Program-made: the position numbers and the translations under genes
Part shown: positions 60,639-64,000 of the stretch, one piece after another
Layout of the letters: every line of letters starts with the position of its first letter
How positions within the stretch are numbered: position 1 is the first letter of the stretch
The notes under the pieces: model-generated
The model's input: only the letters and a program-made list of their open reading frames with translations
The model's database searches: none
What the model was told of the DNA's origin: nothing
Assembly: GCA_947034895.1 (NCBI GenBank)
Contig: OX344763.1
Location: 41,043,025-41,107,024 of the forward strand
Length of the DNA: 64,000 nucleotides
Source: Rhytidiadelphus loreus
Taxonomy: Eukaryota > Streptophyta > Bryopsida > Hypnales > Hylocomiaceae
Direction: 5' to 3'

Positions 60639-63600
60639 TCACAGTTTGAGTGTGTCCAGCAATTTGAAGGTGGGAGCAATATCGACAGGCACTTGGACAT
60701 CCTCCAAGGCATCAAAGGCCCGTTGCAGTTGCGGCGTTATAGCCGCATATTTCTCCAGCAATGCTTCAGCCCCTGCTTTGTCTCCTCTAGCTTCTATAGT
60801 TAATATCACCCTACTCAACTCCGTCACGCTTTGCCTCACCTGCAGAGTGCCCCAGCAGCAGCTGTCAACACACACGTCTCTATATGCCACCCGTGATTTC
60901 ATCAAAAATGTTTCTGCTCAATCAAAAACTCATGAGTCAGATTATTTACCTTTGTATAGTCAACGGAGAAAGTGCCATCTGGATGATAAGAAAACCCGCC
61001 CTTCTCCAGAATGAAGTTGAACTGCAGCGCTTGTCCTTTCCTAATATTGAAGACAATGTTCACAAATCCACCGTTAGTGTTAAAACTTCAAGCTGATGCA
61101 ATAACAGTCGTTGCCCAATAATGCTGTCAACACTTGGTAGTCTCAGGTGCAGTTTGATCATACCCATGAGCCTCTTCCAGTCCAAAACGAATGGATCGGA
61201 AACAACCAGCTAGAAATGAAACGTACATCGTGTCCTCCAAACTTTTTGATAGCAAACCCTGCAGCTCCGAGAGAGTGAGTGAACTAAGCAGCATATTGCA
61301 TGATAATGTTAGGGCATAGTCTCATCACCACTTCTCCAGATATCACTTTCATAAATACGGTACATATGTCAAGAGTCAGGCTGTATATGCTGTGTTAAAA
61401 CCTCATAGTAGTTTATCTCAATTCTGTCAGAGGGTCAAACTGTACCTTGTCAACTAGGAAGTGCAAGGCCCAGAGTCCAACGATGTCTGCCTTGGCTTCT
61501 TCAATCGCTGAGTAAACCTCCTGCAACTCCTGTTACCACAGACGGGTCCAAGTGTTTTCTTAGCTGCAGATGCTCCAGCGTGTAAGCTGAGTCAGATTGT
61601 AAGCACTAAATGCATTGATCTACAAAGATGTACACGACATGCAAAGGAAGACTCACCAGGCGAACGGTCGATTCTCGCCCATCGGGAGTCACAATACTAT
61701 GCGGACCAATCCCATGACAACACTCATGACAAATTGTATGTGTGAAAAATGAATTGAAATCAACAGCTCCCCTTTGTGATGCCTCCACACAAACTGTTGC
61801 AATTGGAAGTAATATGTAGTCAAACCTGCGGCAAATAATAGAACGATCCCATTGAGACCTGCCTTAGAGACTTAATAACATAAACGCTGAATTCCATAAA
61901 CGGTCTGTTATAATATGGAGTCCATGGTGACCCCTTCCATCTAAATATTCTGGTTCGCAGTCAACATATAGAGAGATAGAGCAGGTTAAGTCTTGTACTT
62001 GGCTTGGGAAATGTTTTTGAGCATGACCATAGCGGTTCCCCGCTCCTTCACAATCCTATCATCGTTAGGTAGGTTGAAGGCCACTGTCTGTGGTCCCTTC
62101 ACATCCTACAAACCACATCAAATGCTAATTTAGTGCCAAACATAATACCATGAGGACCACCAACATTTACAAGACACTGTACAAACCATAGTACAAAAAG
62201 TAGGTCTTGAATTCACTGACATAGAAATTAAAGAGAGTGGAAGGAAGACATCAAGAATCATACCCCGCTGTTAAAAAGCAGTTGAATGACACGGATGGGA
62301 GAAGCTGTGACGCCCTTAGACTTGTATTCGTCAGCCATTGGCAAATTATCTTCCAATTCCTGCCATACCACCATTGCTGAGCAAATACTCCTTCCACATT
62401 CCTTTTACACGACTACCTGGATCAAGTTACTTGATTCAACCTAGAAAATAACGTATAATTTTCTTCAATACCCCATTGAAAATTCTGCAAAATAAAGTTG
62501 GGACTTCAACTACAGAATGCACTTCTCTCGGAATTTAGAAGGAGGAAACAAAATCAACGCCTTGGCCCCTAAAGTGTTTCTCGCACCTGAAGATGATCAG
62601 AAAACAGCTTCAACTGATGAGTGGCTTCATCATCCCGGATACCAATGAAGGCCTCAAATGTCGCCTGTAAAAAGAAAGCAGTGCATATTACACTCTCCAT
62701 GAGGGAACAGGTATTACTAAACAGGAACAAACATCATATCTAACGCAAAAGGTGGAAAATAAAGTGCTATATTGTATGAAAACGTTGGGAAACGTGACTG
62801 AGCAAACTTGGTACACAGAATCCGTTTGGAAAGTACCTTATAGCCAAATAGACCATCTTCATATGTCTCGTACGGGCCAATAGTCACATCGATTGGAGAA
62901 TCCTAAAGATGATAGAATACAAAAGACACTACTAGTCAAAAACATTTCCTGAAATCCTAGCTGAAAACCTGAAAAGTTTGAAACGTAGCAAATAAAATCC
63001 GATCAAAAGTCCCTCAAGCTGGGAATAAATTAGAAACACCAACTGGACTTACTATCCTAATTCTTGAAAACATGCCTGCTCATCGATTCCACCACATGAA
63101 CAATAAGCAGAGTCATCAATGAACTATCCTCCTACATGCTGATGATGCGAGACAGGTAAACGCACACGTACAAGTTCCATCCAGGCAATGTCAGAGTCGT
63201 AGTAGTCATTTGATAAGAATGCATCTGCTTTGGCTTTGAGCAGTCGCTTCAAGCTGCAATATTCAAATCAAATACCAAGAAACAGAGGTCAGAAGTAATG
63301 TACACCACCTGAAGACAAAGACTTTACCTAGGAGCTTGATTAAATAATTCAACACATTACACATTCTTTATCCATCACTACAAACCAGATTCTACATTTC
63401 TACCTTTCTTAGTCTGTATCTACAAGTGCATGCTACATGCTTACAAATATGACTAAGTAAGACATCCGTAAAAGGAAAGGTGAATTGAAAATTGATTTGC
63501 CTTGGGGTGTCTGCAGAGTCTCCTGCTTTGTGCAAGAGATTGGAGGCCTCCTTTAGAATTGATGCATATTCCTTAGAATAAGGTGAAACTTTGAGATCAT

Positions 63601-64000
63601 GAACCTTGGCGCTGTCTTCATCATGGATATCACCTGATCTGCGAATGACTGTGAAGAATGAAGCCGCATCAGCCTTTTGTTCCTTACTAAGAGCACCCTT
63701 CCAAGTTTGGAATTCCTGGAAAACAATGAGTAAACGTTAACAGATGCTGTAGAACATCCTCTGTGCTCTCCCAGATCGTCATTCGGAGACTAGGAATGCA
63801 TCACGCTCGCTAGGACCTTAAGAAATCCAAAAGAATGGCTAAACGTTACAGCTTGTTGAAAAGCAAGGAGAGAAATGAGACAGAGTTCAGAAATGCCAGG
63901 TCCGTCCACCTTTTTGTCCATATCTACTGGATAGAAATTGGCACCAGCCGGCTTATCAACAGGAAAGGCTGCCCTATACAGAACTTTGCCACCCCAAGTA
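60639..64000 (-). CDS. NUDT3: NUDT3-type protein, peptidase M49 (dipeptidyl-peptidase III-like) part; 5' end outside window
   Basis: Plant NUDT3 proteins join an N-terminal Nudix hydrolase to a C-terminal M49 zinc-dipeptidase domain; only the latter is in the window. Exons read from high to low coordinates: 63910-64000 (open), 63501-63715 (GC donor), 63172-63253, 62837-62902, 62587-62664, 62264-62359, 61999-62105, 61657-61825, 61446-61529, 61164-61258, 60950-61040 and 60639-60839. The zinc-binding helix is HECCHGIGPHS (near 61700-61730), followed by the second metal-site helix EEAKADIVGLWAL (near 61470-61510). Family landmarks include VDKPAGANFYPVDMDKK, SNDYYDSDIAWMEL, TIGPYETYED and VPVDIAP. 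TGA at 60639-60641 ends the protein. No lesion was seen in the assigned exons. Codon use is like a host gene and unlike the transposon genes. Confidence 0.9.

Noticed and set aside
60843..60905. Extension of the last NUDT3-like exon upstream (frame stays open)
   Set aside because: Residues there match nothing in the family, and a good acceptor (CTCTGCAG) precedes the conserved part at 60839.

Overview
The window looks like nuclear DNA of a land plant. Two spliced host-type genes are recognisable on the minus strand: an EDM2-like PHD-finger/methyltransferase gene (42.2-52.8 kb) and the peptidase-M49 half of a plant NUDT3-type gene (60.6-64 kb, open at the right edge). Four perfect plant-type telomere units (CCCTAAA) lie at 18.28 kb. 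The background is very AT-rich, with short AT-rich introns. I lean towards a bryophyte or other seedless plant, but nothing here proves it.

The left two thirds (1-40 kb) is a nested transposon cluster. Its core is a large DNA element present in three states. Copy B (26485-39932, 13,448 bp) is complete: imperfect terminal inverted repeats starting CAG, flanked by a perfect 10-bp direct repeat (AGCTAGCTGC). It carries two divergent genes. Rightward is a Mutator-like (MULE) transposase with a SWIM zinc finger (35240-39431). Leftward is an 11-exon gene (33123-27594) encoding a ParB-like domain near the N-terminus and a beta-class DNA N4/N6-methyltransferase fold at the C-terminus, with an atypical catalytic motif IV (D-M/V-P-E-G instead of DPPY). 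Copy A (1-11813, cut by the left window edge) has the same gene pair in the same layout, and exon lengths and phases agree between copies. Copy C is a relic: the last part of a transposase (25011-25427) plus a right terminus that was split when copy B jumped into it. Copy A has inserted into a hAT transposase gene, leaving only the 3' half (11814-13569).

Between copies A and C lie two single-exon, transposon-like reading frames pointing away from each other: a protein-kinase-domain pseudogene (16617-14920, minus) and a coiled-coil/RING-H2 pseudogene (20192-22384, plus). Each has a CpG-rich GGACGG minisatellite just upstream. A third, related array with a 97-bp higher-order period sits next to copy C.

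None of the mobile genes is intact. Lesions are mainly nonsense codons (16 counted), plus a few 1-nt indels, one 20-bp duplication and a 307-bp MITE-like insertion. Where copies can be compared, most nonsense codons fit C-to-T change, as expected for cytosine-methylated transposons. From 40 kb on, the sequence is host-like: AT-rich spacer with one MITE-like inverted repeat and microsatellites, then the two host genes.
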